Below, one piece after another: positions 34,119 to 43,317 of a stretch of 64,000 nucleotides of DNA (positions within the stretch are counted from its first letter, which is position 1; each line of letters begins with the position of its first letter). The position numbers and the translations under genes are program-made. The stretch spans positions 2,712,175 through 2,776,174 of the forward strand of contig NZ_CP036425.1 in the NCBI RefSeq assembly GCF_007747445.1. The letters are read 5' to 3'. A model generated the notes under the pieces. That model ran no database searches. It saw only the letters and a program-made list of their open reading frames with translations, and was not told the origin of the DNA. The stretch is from Poriferisphaera corsica. Its GTDB lineage: Bacteria; Planctomycetota; Phycisphaerae; Phycisphaerales; Phycisphaeraceae.

Positions 34119-35399
34119 ATGCCAATTCGACGCACAAAACCAACACCACCAAAACCGTCAACCCATCACAACAAACCTTGTTGGCAAACACGATGGCGTG
34201 AATCAAACCTCGATACTGGCAAGACCGTATCGAAAATCAAGAGATGGTACAACGCAACCCAAAGCCAAATTACCCACCTGTACTATGACTGGCTAAACAA
34301 CGAGTTTGCAAAGCTTTCAGATACTCCCAACTACAAACAGACGATGCTCACCGAAGAACTGTGCGAGCTGTATTTAAACCACAGCAAAAAGACTTACACT
34401 AAAAACGGTAAGCCTACATCCCACCTCTCAAACGTCATAACGGCAATCAATGAGCTTGTCGCAAGAGAAGGCAAGCGACCAATGAATATGATGGACGCGC
34501 CAGCACTAGCAAAATACCGCGATGCTGTGATCAAGAACCCCAAAGGCAGGGTAAGACACCGAAAAACGGTCAACGAATACCTCTCCATCATCAAAAGAAT
34601 GTACCAATGGGGTAGAGAGCAAGGGGTTGTTAACGCTCAGACAGCAAACGACCTACAGCTCGTCGCCAATCTCCAACCAAGAAGAACCAAAGCCAAAGAG
34701 CGTAAAGGGGTAAAGCCGGTTGCATGGCAAACAGTTGAAGCCACCCTGCCCCACATGCATAAACAGATACAGGACATGATACTTATCATGTGGTACACCG
34801 GGATGCGTCCCCAAGAAGTTTGTGTCATGAGAACTAAGGACATTGACACCACATCTTACAAAGGCATATGGGTTTACCGTCCCCACATCAGCAAACTCGA
34901 CCACCTGGACGACCACGAAGATGAGGACAACCGCAAGCGGGTAATTGCCATCGGTAAGACAGCACAAGAGATCATCACACCATACCTGCTACCACGACTC
35001 GAAAAGTACATCTTTGATCCGAGAGAAGCACCAAACGCAAACAACAAAGCAACAGGGAGATATACCAGTGATTCACTGGGCAAAGCTCTAAAGCGTGCGT
35101 GCGACAGGGCTTTCTTTCCCTCAGAACCTCCTTTGTGCAGGGAAGAAGGCGAGACGATAGGGAAGTGGAGATACAGGGTAGGACGCGACACGGGGCTTTC
35201 AGCGACCTACAAAGCACACAGAGATAAGCACCGATGGAATCTCAACCAGTTACGCCATTCAAGAGCAACAGAACTCAATAAACACTACAACATGGAAGCC
35301 GCCCAAGTGTCATTAGGGCATTCAAGCTTGAATACAGCCCAGATATATGCTGAGAAGAACTTGGAATTAGCCGTAGAGATTGCGAGAGATATGGGTTAA
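34119..35399 (+). CDS. int: Tyrosine-type site-specific integrase
   Basis: 426 residues. Catalyses insertion and excision of the prophage at tRNA-Ala. The N-terminal SAM-like core-binding part covers about 80-190; the catalytic domain has Arg230 (TGMRPQEV), Arg379 (NQLRHSRAT), His401 (LGHSS) and the nucleophile Tyr410 (IYAEKN). The box II histidine of the usual H-x-x-R is Asn376. The sequence resembles integrases frequent on planctomycete elements (YIFDPREA segment). Start chosen at MPIRRTKPT with ACGGGG upstream. The attachment site lies 555 bases downstream with one small gene between. Confidence 0.95.
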   Translation: MPIRRTKPTPPKPSTHHNKPCWQTRWRESNLDTGKTVSKIKRWYNATQSQITHLYYDWLNNEFAKLSDTPNYKQTMLTEELCELYLNHSKKTYTKNGKPTSHLSNVITAINELVAREGKRPMNMMDAPALAKYRDAVIKNPKGRVRHRKTVNEYLSIIKRMYQWGREQGVVNAQTANDLQLVANLQPRRTKAKERKGVKPVAWQTVEATLPHMHKQIQDMILIMWYTGMRPQEVCVMRTKDIDTTSYKGIWVYRPHISKLDHLDDHEDEDNRKRVIAIGKTAQEIITPYLLPRLEKYIFDPREAPNANNKATGRYTSDSLGKALKRACDRAFFPSEPPLCREEGETIGKWRYRVGRDTGLSATYKAHRDKHRWNLNQLRHSRATELNKHYNMEAAQVSLGHSSLNTAQIYAEKNLELAVEIARDMG

Positions 35400-35481
35400 T
35401 TGTGCAAAAGCGCTCAATCAAGTAAGACGAATCGCGGGGATATACACTGAATAACATGCAATAACGCTCATGGAGACAACT

Positions 35482-35763
35482 ATGGAAGAATTAGTAAAGA
35501 GAAGGGCCAAAGAAATTATATCTGATCTGTGCGAGGTTGAAGTAACAAAAGTCACCGACAATGATGCATGCTCGCTGAAATGCGCAGTTATAGTTGCCGA
35601 ATATGCCAAGTATTTGGAATCCGTAATCGAGGCAGAAAAAAACTGCGCGTCCCTAGAAGAAAAAGGGTACGTAAAATGTGTTATTAGAAATGGAGAGAGG
35701 GAGTATAAAATGACTGAGGCAGGCCGTATTGCAAACCCCAAAAGCCCTAACACGCAAAACTAA
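35482..35763 (+). CDS. Small hypothetical phage protein
   Basis: 93 residues from MEELVKRRAKEIISDLCEVE; GGAG lies seven bases before the ATG. Mostly helical with a C-terminal part KCVIRNGEREYKMTEAGRIA that looks like a short winged-helix end (the TEAGR motif is typical of such domains). Between the integrase and the attachment site, where excisionase or directionality factors are often found; inference only. Confidence 0.5.
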   Translation: MEELVKRRAKEIISDLCEVEVTKVTDNDACSLKCAVIVAEYAKYLESVIEAEKNCASLEEKGYVKCVIRNGEREYKMTEAGRIANPKSPNTQN

Positions 35764-35811
35764 GTACCTCTTGCACGAATCTCGTACAGGTGAGATAATA
35801 AGGGATAGCCG

Positions 35812-35828
35812 TGTGCGCCGGGCGCACA
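35812..35828. other. GC-rich perfect inverted repeat near the attachment site
   Basis: TGTGCGCC, one base, GGCGCACA: a perfect 8-base-pair palindrome 126 bases before the attachment core, in an otherwise AT-rich stretch. No T run follows. Could be a protein-binding site for integration or excision, or a stem ending the small gene. Confidence 0.4.
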
Positions 35829-35953
35829 AACGCTACATACTTTCGAGTGCAATTTGCACACATTAGTACTCAACTGTTTGGAAAGTATTGTAAACTAGGA
35901 GTTTATGGGGACTTACGAAACGGGTGAATAGCGAGTTTTCCACAAAAAATTCG

Positions 35954-35995
35954 TTTGCAACCAGTAGGTCAGCGGTTCGAGCCCGCTAGGCTCCA
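35954..35995 (+). other. attR: Prophage attachment site: 3' half of tRNA-Ala(TGC)
   Basis: The sequence starts exactly at a tRNA anticodon loop TTTGCAA (TGC, Ala) and continues through anticodon stem 3' strand CCAGT, variable loop, T arm AGCGG-TTCGAGC-CCGCT, acceptor strand AGGCTCC and discriminator A. The 5' half is absent. This is what remains at the far end after integration into a tRNA 3' half; the intact tRNA should lie left of the window. Confidence 0.85.
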
Positions 35996-36002
35996 TTAAC
36001 AT

Positions 36003-36036
36003 AAACCTCTGAATTTAATAGATTTAGAGGTTTTTT
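36003..36036 (+). terminator. Rho-independent terminator behind the tRNA-Ala fragment
   Basis: AAACCTCTGAAT, 7-base loop, ATTTAGAGGTTT followed by T6: a 12-base-pair stem with one wobble pair. Probably the original terminator of the tRNA-Ala gene carried into the attachment region. Confidence 0.75.
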
Positions 36037-36068
36037 CATGCGCGGAGATAGAAATAAAAACTAAGGCG

Positions 36069-36089
36069 GGGGAACAAGCTGGGGAACAA
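36069..36089 (+). repeat. Direct repeat GGGGAACAA beside the tRNA fragment
   Basis: Two copies of GGGGAACAA, 12 bases apart, 74 bases beyond the tRNA fragment. Short direct repeats in this position, just past a tRNA end, are typical arm-type integrase sites. No integrase gene follows, so they may be what is left of an older element. Confidence 0.35.
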
Positions 36090-36146
36090 ATGGTATACTA
36101 TGTTCGGTGATTATTCGGGTCACACTCTCAAATCCAGTGCAGATGA

Positions 36147-36218
36147 TTAGAAGGTAACTCTAACGCCAGCATAGACGTTGTTCACGATAAAGTCGTCCGG
36201 CGTGAACTCAACATTGTA
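36147..36218 (-). pseudogene. Detached last beta strand of the autotransporter
   Basis: Immediately after the amber codon the reading frame continues as YNVEFTPDDFIVNNVYAG and VRVTF, then TAA. It has the alternating hydrophobic pattern and terminal Phe of an outer-membrane targeting strand. A single change (for example CAG or TGG to TAG) would explain the split. Confidence 0.75.
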
Positions 36219-39200
36219 CTAAACTGTAAAGCTGATCGGCTGCTCGTGGCTAATCCCGATTAGGTTCACACCTATCAAACCCGAATCTCGTCCCGGGCCA
36301 ATGCCGCTGTACGCAAATGAGTCAGGTCCGGATGGGATGCCGACCTCAACGGTATCAATCGGACTTAGGTATTCATGCTCCCAGAAGCCGACGAGTTCGG
36401 GTATGAAGAGCATTGCTGATGTGTCATACTTATACGTAGTTCTAAAACCAAGACGTGTCACAAACGAGTTGCCATTAAACGCACCGACGTCTAGATTCAA
36501 ACTATCGGCACCGGTTTCACTGTGCGATTCGATTTGCAGGTTCACCCATTGCAATGCAAGCTGAGGCCCGAACCCCCAGTTACCTGATTTAAATTCATAG
36601 CCACCGGTTGCTAGTGCCTGCAAGTAAAAACCGGTTGGATCTGACTCAGCAACACGGTCAATCATACCAAACACGATGCGACGGTTGTTTTCATAAAAGT
36701 TCACGCCGCCACCAAACAGACCTGATGCGTAAAAACCTTCTTCATTGAACCAAGTCATGTACATCCCGGTATTGATACTGTTAAACGAACTGGTGCCTTG
36801 CCCGCTGTCTACGGTGATGCCAGTGTTGGAGTAGCCAAAGAAAGCGCCTGCGGCGAGTGAGTCGAGTACACGGTAGTCGAACCCAAACGTTACACCGGCG
36901 GTATTGAATTCGTAACCCGCTTGACTTGAGGTTGAATCAAAATCACCAAAGGTACCGAAGCCATTGATCCATGCGCCCCAGATATCTTTGCCTACACCAG
37001 AGAAACGATTGGTTTCCTGCTGCTGCTCCAATGTCTCCTGCGTCTGCATCGCAAAGAGTATGACGTACTCGGGATCGACTGATTCTTCAATACTAGCGCC
37101 CTGCGGTGTGTTGACGCTGAGGTTGTTAGACCAGAGCTTGGGTAGATCATAACGCAGCTCGTTGAGGCGCCCATTGAAGTTGTTATTTTGAACGTCAATG
37201 CCTTTAAATGTTGCTTCAGCCTGCGGCACAAGATAGTTCGGCACGATCTGCTCAAATGCAACAACCAAAGCTTGACCCGTCTGGTTTTCAAGCTGAGCAA
37301 TCACTGTTGCAATGTCACCGGTTGGCGAGTTTTGCGAAATACGCTCGAATGCATCAGCGGCAGAGAAAAGATTACGCTGTGTGATTGAGGAAAAATCCGC
37401 TAACGCCTCATTCAACGTAATCACAATATCAGTCGCATTGTAAGTTGCCGAGACTTCAAAGCCAGCGATGTCGTCACTAATTGTTGCGAACGTACCACTC
37501 ACGCCATCATCTGCTTCAAGAATCGTAAACGTATCACCATCCTCCGGCACGTAGCCGGGTAAACCAATCACATTCAATGTGCCGTCAATCGCAGCACTAC
37601 CAGTCACATCAATCAAATCATTGCCCGTGCCAGCACCTGCTGTTGATTCGATCTCCATGTCATAGATGCTTGAACTATTCAATGTCAGAGTGCCGCCAAC
37701 AACCATCGTCCCCGCACTGTTGCCCGGAGAGATCGTGCCGGAGCTGATGCAGTTACCAGCTATTGACATCGCACCACCAAGTGTTGCGCCATTGTAAACA
37801 AACATATTCGTATTGCCCATATTGGCGTTAACAATCAATGTCCCCGCTCTAACCGCTGTCTCACCGGTGTAAGTGTTGCTACCAGATAGCGTGAGTGTAC
37901 CTGAACCTTCTTTAGTCAAGCTGCCATTACCACTGATAACACCAGCCAACTCAAGATCATTGCTACCACCTACTGTCAACATCAAACTAACGCTAAAATC
38001 ATTATTCACAGTTCTCGCATCATCACTGGATTCAATTGTAGAACTACTTGCTACTGAGACACCGCCTGCCCCCAATGCATCATCATGACCAAGGATGACC
38101 GTCCCGCCGGATAATGTTGTTCCACCTGAATACGTATTCGCACCACCAAGCGTCAATGTGTTGGTAGCTGATTTTGTTAATGACCCCTCACCACTGATAA
38201 TACCAGACAGTGTAAGATCATTACTTCCATTAAACGTCAGCGAATTACTCTCTGAAGTAAATCCTATCGCATTACTGATAGAACGTGTATCATCATTTGA
38301 TTGAATCGTGACAGCACCATCCAGCGTAAGACTGCCTGTCCCCAGCGCATTATTATGACCAAGTATGAGACCCCCATCTTTACTTGATGTTCCACCAGTA
38401 TATGTATTGTTACCACTAATTGTGATAGTTTTACCAGACATCTCTAAAGCCAGCGATCCATCACCACTAATGATACCACTATAACTGAAGCTACTTTTAG
38501 AACCATCCAATAGTAATGAAACGCCATTACTGATACTGGTAGCATTTCTTATTGCGAAATCATCTGATGCAGCCAATCTCGAGTCACCTGTCACATTAAA
38601 CAAACCTCTTCCTAATGATTGGCTTGACTCAATGACAATCGCACCCTCCGAAAGAGTTGTACCCCCAGTGTGCGTGTTATCACTGCCAAGTGTTAATTCA
38701 CTGCCTCCGCTTTTTACTAAAGCACCATCACCACTGATAACACCAGAAATTTCCAGATTATTACTACTTTCTCCACTAACAGTCAGCGTATGACCAGAAC
38801 CAACACCAATGCTATTACTAATTGAACGTGAATCACTATTCCCCTCAAGCACTGCATCACCCTCCACCAACACACTGCCTGTCCCAAAAGCACTGTCATT
38901 ACCGACAATAATTTTTCCACTTGATAAAGTCGTGTCACCGGTATAGGTATTAACACCACTAAGTGTCAGTGCATCAGTGGGTTCATCCAAACTCACATTC
39001 AAACCACCACCGCCACTGATCACACCCGAAAGTTCCAGATCATTACTACCAGAAACTGTCAAAATTGCTGTAGACACCGTCGAAAACGTATTGCTAATTA
39101 ACCTCGCATCATCATTCGACGAGATTGTACTAGAGGCATTCAAACTCACATTACCAGTACCTAATGCATTATCATTGCCAACAATAATCGTACCACCCAA

Positions 39201-41147
39201 CATGAAGGTTGAACCGGTATATGTATTATTCCCTGTCAATAAAACCGAGCTACCGGCTTCTGAAGCGATACCACCACTACCGCTAATCGTTCCAGATAAT
39301 GTGAGCTGATTACTACCGACAATAAAAACATCGTTACCTGATGAAGTGATAAAGTTATTACTAATATTGCGTGCATCATCATCTGACTGAAGACGCCCAA
39401 AATTTGTTACAGTTACATTGCCCGTTCCAAATGCATTGTCATGCGCAACAATTACAGTACCAAGATCCAGCGTCGTGCCGCCACTGTATGTATTATTGCC
39501 ACTGAGTGTGAACGTTTCAGTATTCGATGACATATCCAACGCCAAAACACCATCACCACTAATCACACCGGACAGTTCTAGATTATTGCCACCCCCTACA
39601 GTTAGTGTTTGTTCCGAATTAATATTAATTGCATTGCCCACAGTTCTGGCATCATTATCTGATTCAAATACCGTGTCACCCGATATAACAACACTGCCTG
39701 TTCCTAAAGCATCATCATTGCCAAGAATTATCGTACTCCCAGATAAGGCAGTACCGCCGGTATAGGTGTTAGTGCCGCTAAGCGTGAATGTTCCGCTACC
39801 GCTTTGGTTTACTGAGCCATCGCCACTAATCACACCTGAAAGTGCAAGATTGCTATCACCACTCACAGTGAGCGTTTGATCAGATGCAATACGAATACCA
39901 TTGCCGACTGATCTTGCATCATCATTCGATTCAATCGAACTGCTAAAATTCACAAGCAAATCGGCAGTGCCTATTGCATTATCATTGCCAAAGATGATCG
40001 TATTCTCACTATTTGCTAAAAGAGTATTGCCAGTATATGTGTTGTTCCCTGTCAGTAATATCGTGGTATCGCCCAGTGCAGCTAAACCACTACTGCCACT
40101 TATGATTCCCGATAGTGTAAGTTTATTACTGCCGGTGACAGCGAGCGCATTACCAGGTGAAGTAATGAAATTGTTGCCAATGTTACGTGAATCATCATCT
40201 GATTGAATCCGTCCATTATTTGTTCCGGTTGTTACATCGCCTGTTCCCAAGGCATCGTCATTGCCAAGTATGAGTGTGCCGCTGGTTATGGTTGTTCCAC
40301 CTGTATACGTATTTGCGCCACTGAGTGTCAATGTGTCGCTGGATGCATCCATATTCAATGTCAACGCACCATCACCACTGATGACACCAGAAAGCACAAG
40401 ATTATTGTCGCCGTCCACAGTCAGCGTGTTACTGCCAAGATCGATTGCATTACTCACTGATCGTGCATCATTATCCGATTGGATCGCTTGGCCCAGATCA
40501 GTGTTTAAGGTTAGCGTACCTGTCCCTAAAGCATCATCATTGCCAAGAATTATCGTGCCACCAGAAAAGGTTGTTCCGTTGGTATAGGTGTTGGCACCAG
40601 TGAGTGTGACTATACTGCTACCACCACTTACGTTCACTGTACCATTGCCACTGATCACACCTGATGCATTGATTGCACTACTACCGGAAAAATTGCATTG
40701 AACCCCACCAGTCAGGCCAACATCACCAGTCAGCGAGATACCACCCACCAAGGCGCTTACGGTGAATGAAGAGCCCAGGCTTACAATATCTACACCGATC
40801 GTTGCGGTACCTGTTTTGCCATTGAAAATGCCCGTGCCGGTATTAAATGTCAGCGAGCCGGTGCCCTGAAGGGTGTAATCACCATCCGTGCCAGTTCCGT
40901 CGAATAACATCCCACCGATATTGGTGTAAGCGAGATCAATCCCGGTGAGTGTGAATGGCGACGCGCCATTGCCCGATTGTATGGTGATCTGCCCATCGAC
41001 ATCGGCTGCAAGCGCGCTACCTCCCGACCAATTGGCATCAAGCGTCCAGCTATTGCTTGTTCCACCTGTGAATGTCACATCTGCTGCGTGAAGCTGCACG
41101 ATACCGCACATGCATAAGCATGCTAAACCCGTTAGTTTGCGAGACAT
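36219..41147 (-). CDS. Giant autotransporter adhesin, truncated by an amber codon
   Basis: 1,642 residues before the stop. A signal peptide (MSRKLTGLACLCMCGIVQLH) leads into a long passenger of beta-helix type with 11 autotransporter-associated repeats of the form NTYTGGTTL...GNDDALGTG, then a linker and a C-terminal autotransporter barrel from about residue 1370 (WGAWINGFGTFGDFD). The known family inserts the barrel in the outer membrane and shows the passenger on the surface. The frame stops at TAG after ISFTV, but the same frame continues for 23 sense codons and ends in NNVYAGVRVTF, the classic last barrel strand with terminal Phe. As given, the barrel lacks its insertion signal. Confidence 0.85.
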   Translation of the reverse strand: MSRKLTGLACLCMCGIVQLHAADVTFTGGTSNSWTLDANWSGGSALAADVDGQITIQSGNGASPFTLTGIDLAYTNIGGMLFDGTGTDGDYTLQGTGSLTFNTGTGIFNGKTGTATIGVDIVSLGSSFTVSALVGGISLTGDVGLTGGVQCNFSGSSAINASGVISGNGTVNVSGGSSIVTLTGANTYTNGTTFSGGTIILGNDDALGTGTLTLNTDLGQAIQSDNDARSVSNAIDLGSNTLTVDGDNNLVLSGVISGDGALTLNMDASSDTLTLSGANTYTGGTTITSGTLILGNDDALGTGDVTTGTNNGRIQSDDDSRNIGNNFITSPGNALAVTGSNKLTLSGIISGSSGLAALGDTTILLTGNNTYTGNTLLANSENTIIFGNDNAIGTADLLVNFSSSIESNDDARSVGNGIRIASDQTLTVSGDSNLALSGVISGDGSVNQSGSGTFTLSGTNTYTGGTALSGSTIILGNDDALGTGSVVISGDTVFESDNDARTVGNAININSEQTLTVGGGNNLELSGVISGDGVLALDMSSNTETFTLSGNNTYSGGTTLDLGTVIVAHDNAFGTGNVTVTNFGRLQSDDDARNISNNFITSSGNDVFIVGSNQLTLSGTISGSGGIASEAGSSVLLTGNNTYTGSTFMLGGTIIVGNDNALGTGNVSLNASSTISSNDDARLISNTFSTVSTAILTVSGSNDLELSGVISGGGGLNVSLDEPTDALTLSGVNTYTGDTTLSSGKIIVGNDSAFGTGSVLVEGDAVLEGNSDSRSISNSIGVGSGHTLTVSGESSNNLEISGVISGDGALVKSGGSELTLGSDNTHTGGTTLSEGAIVIESSQSLGRGLFNVTGDSRLAASDDFAIRNATSISNGVSLLLDGSKSSFSYSGIISGDGSLALEMSGKTITISGNNTYTGGTSSKDGGLILGHNNALGTGSLTLDGAVTIQSNDDTRSISNAIGFTSESNSLTFNGSNDLTLSGIISGEGSLTKSATNTLTLGGANTYSGGTTLSGGTVILGHDDALGAGGVSVASSSTIESSDDARTVNNDFSVSLMLTVGGSNDLELAGVISGNGSLTKEGSGTLTLSGSNTYTGETAVRAGTLIVNANMGNTNMFVYNGATLGGAMSIAGNCISSGTISPGNSAGTMVVGGTLTLNSSSIYDMEIESTAGAGTGNDLIDVTGSAAIDGTLNVIGLPGYVPEDGDTFTILEADDGVSGTFATISDDIAGFEVSATYNATDIVITLNEALADFSSITQRNLFSAADAFERISQNSPTGDIATVIAQLENQTGQALVVAFEQIVPNYLVPQAEATFKGIDVQNNNFNGRLNELRYDLPKLWSNNLSVNTPQGASIEESVDPEYVILFAMQTQETLEQQQETNRFSGVGKDIWGAWINGFGTFGDFDSTSSQAGYEFNTAGVTFGFDYRVLDSLAAGAFFGYSNTGITVDSGQGTSSFNSINTGMYMTWFNEEGFYASGLFGGGVNFYENNRRIVFGMIDRVAESDPTGFYLQALATGGYEFKSGNWGFGPQLALQWVNLQIESHSETGADSLNLDVGAFNGNSFVTRLGFRTTYKYDTSAMLFIPELVGFWEHEYLSPIDTVEVGIPSGPDSFAYSGIGPGRDSGLIGVNLIGISHEQPISFTV

Positions 41148-41700
41148 AAGTCACCTGTATTTTTTAAAAACGCTATTCTGAAACGAATGGATAAAAAGAA
41201 ATCCAAACCACCAGCAGAAAGTGCTCAAAATGACATAACTCTTAACTTTACCACCGGAAACCGGCTCATCAGACTAATTACTATTCTAAAAGTTTCGACT
41301 AATCGATCTTTATATCTTAAAAATGATGTACGCATAATCATTTATCATTAACAATGCTATTATCTATATTGTTAAATCCATCTGATGGTATCCAGCAGGA
41401 TATTCAATATTTGGCACAGATTTGTCACTCAAAATGCATGTTTGCAATAAGTAGGCCTGCGGTTCGAGCCCGCTAGGCCCCATTAAATACAAACCTCTAA
41501 ACCATTACGAATAAATTCAAGCACGTAACGGTAGTCTCAATAGCGATGCGTGCTAATGGGATATTTTGAAAAGTTTGACCGGTGAATGTTGTCAATCGCG
41601 ACGGTTGCATGCGATCAGAATGTGAACAATTGGTCGATTTTGCTCATATGTAGTCCTATGATTAGTTCGTTAGCATTGGTTAATAAAGAGGTCAGTATCG
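41148..41700. other. Intergenic region holding a second tRNA-Ala remnant
   Basis: AT-rich non-coding stretch between the autotransporter and msrA. Besides the tRNA-Ala remnant described separately, a short inverted repeat around AACAATGCTATTATCTATATTGTT (41,349-41,372) is visible. No gene seen. Confidence 0.4.
41441..41482 (+). other. Second, diverged tRNA-Ala 3' half (old attachment site)
   Basis: Again starts at the anticodon loop TTTGCAA and runs to the discriminator base, with 36 of 42 positions shared with the copy 5.5 kb to the left by eye; the T stem now has one mismatch and the acceptor reads AGGCCCC. The following bases (ATTAAATACAAACCTCT) also match the first copy's flank. Marks the far end of an older insertion. 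Confidence 0.75.
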
Positions 41701-42444
41701 ATGAGGATGTGGTTCTTAAATCATGAGCGATCCGCTCTGATATTGGGAGTTTGTGTGATGTTGATGTTAGCATTCACTGGTTTTTCGTGTAGCCGTGGCG
41801 ATGGCGGACCACTAAAGGAAGCCCCCGAGCCAAAGGTTGATGAAGTTCAAAACTCGCCGGTCGAAAGTGTGCAGATCTCAGATACGGACGAGCGAAGTGA
41901 CGGGCTCAAGACAGCAGTACTAGCGGGCGGATGTTTTTGGTGTACAGAAGGTGTATTTGAACATCTAAATGGTGTTGAGAACGTTGTATCGGGTTATGCA
42001 GGCGGGGATAAGAGCACGGCTAACTACAAGTTAGTTGCGGCTGGGCGAACGAAGCATGCGGAAGCAATTCAAATTACCTATGACCCGAAGAAAATTACAT
42101 ATGGGCAGTTACTCAAAATTTTCTTTACAGTGGCACATGACCCGACGACACTAAACCGGCAGGGGAATGATGTTGGCCCACAATACCGGTCTGCAATCTT
42201 TTATGAAAATGAACAACAGAAAGAAATAGCTGAAAAATATATTAAGCAGTTAGAGGCAGACAAAGTGTATGGGGACAAGAGAATTGTAACAACACTTGAA
42301 CCACTATCGAAAGATGGTTTTTATGTCGCAGAAAGTTATCATCAGGATTATGCAGAAAACAATCCTGATGTTCCATATATCAGATATATGGCGTTGCCGA
42401 AAATTGAAAAATTAAAAATGAAGTATCCACAGAAAATGAAATAA
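41701..42444 (+). CDS. msrA: Peptide methionine sulfoxide reductase MsrA, lipoprotein form
   Basis: 247 residues. Reduces S-methionine sulfoxide in oxidised proteins. The catalytic Cys78 is in the family motif GGCFWCTEGVFEHLNGV; further signatures are SGYAGG, HAEAIQITYDP, GNDVGPQYRSAIFY and SYHQDYAENNP. The first 30 residues form a signal with a lipobox (LAFTGFSC), so the enzyme is probably anchored outside the cytoplasm. No MsrB domain or gene is adjacent. First chromosomal gene after the old attachment site. Confidence 0.95.
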   Translation: MRMWFLNHERSALILGVCVMLMLAFTGFSCSRGDGGPLKEAPEPKVDEVQNSPVESVQISDTDERSDGLKTAVLAGGCFWCTEGVFEHLNGVENVVSGYAGGDKSTANYKLVAAGRTKHAEAIQITYDPKKITYGQLLKIFFTVAHDPTTLNRQGNDVGPQYRSAIFYENEQQKEIAEKYIKQLEADKVYGDKRIVTTLEPLSKDGFYVAESYHQDYAENNPDVPYIRYMALPKIEKLKMKYPQKMK

Positions 42445-42465
42445 CCTCAAATGAACCACAGATTC

Positions 42466-42493
42466 AAGCGTGAGTTTTACTCACGCTTTTTTT
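42466..42493 (+). terminator. Terminator between msrA and a converging gene
   Basis: AAGCGTGAGT, loop TTT, ACTCACGCTT then a T run: a perfect 10-base-pair stem just after msrA. Confidence 0.9.
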
Positions 42494-43220
42494 ATAAACG
42501 GGTCCCAGCGTTACGGAGTTTGTGTATGAAATTTGCGAGGCCATGCTTGCCGAGGATGATGACAAGACCCAGGATGAATTGAAAGATGTAGGGGATGGCA
42601 TACATCAGATCACTGCCACCTGATGGGAAAAAATAGCTGAGTTGAGCGGTGTCGTCACCAATACCGAAGGATTGATAGGCGATACCGTAGAAAAGATAGA
42701 TGAGCTTGATGATGGCCGCGAATGTGATGTATGCGCCAATCAGAGTTAGACCAACAGTCATGAGTTTGGGAGCAGTAAGCCCGGGGCCAAGAATAAAACG
42801 GCCGCGGGGTTTAAAAATTTTATTGACAATCGCGGGGGCATAATAAAACAGCATGATAATAAAAACTGCGCTAGTAACGTGCATACCACCAAACATGATG
42901 AATTCTTGGAAGGAAACATCAATAGCTACTAACGCTGTGGATTGTTGAGGCAGAATAAAAGTGAGAAACGCAGCGAATATTTGCACAATCATTGGGAAAA
43001 TATACACGATAAAGCAGTAAACCATGAGTAAACGAAAAAGTGCGGTAATGACTGCGTGCTGTGTCGTGTTGTGATACTCAGCAAGTGATTCATTGATCGC
43101 GAGGCCACATTCGGGGCAATTGCTGTCGGTACTAAGATTAAGCAGATTGTAGTCGCAACTGGCGCATTGAATCGGCTCATGAATCATGAGAGGTGTAATG
43201 GGCATATCGTTTTTAGGCAT
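42492..43220 (-). CDS. Zinc-ribbon membrane protein
   Basis: 242 residues. N-terminal zinc ribbon CASCDYNLLNLSTDSNCPEC, then about five membrane spans (for example FRLLMVYCFIVYIFPMIVQI and PYIFQFILGLVIILGKHGLA). Start chosen at MPKNDMPI, with GGGGTG ten bases before; a longer frame adds 13 residues. This family layout is frequent in Phycisphaerae genomes with no known role. Ends against the msrA terminator. Confidence 0.65.
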   Translation of the reverse strand: MPKNDMPITPLMIHEPIQCASCDYNLLNLSTDSNCPECGLAINESLAEYHNTTQHAVITALFRLLMVYCFIVYIFPMIVQIFAAFLTFILPQQSTALVAIDVSFQEFIMFGGMHVTSAVFIIMLFYYAPAIVNKIFKPRGRFILGPGLTAPKLMTVGLTLIGAYITFAAIIKLIYLFYGIAYQSFGIGDDTAQLSYFFPSGGSDLMYAIPYIFQFILGLVIILGKHGLANFIHKLRNAGTRL

Positions 43221-43317
43221 AATGCACCCCGGTGATAAGGTAATCGTGACATCATGCATTTTAGTAAATGCTCATTATTTTGGATAGATATTGTCCAACA
43301 ATGTATTTGCCTATAAA

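Noticed and set aside
37873-40587. Several long + strand open frames and a regular repeat pattern that might suggest a CRISPR array
   Set aside because: They are the antisense and the internal repeats of the autotransporter passenger. Repeat units are over 200 bases long and diverged, with no short identical repeat and unique spacer pattern.
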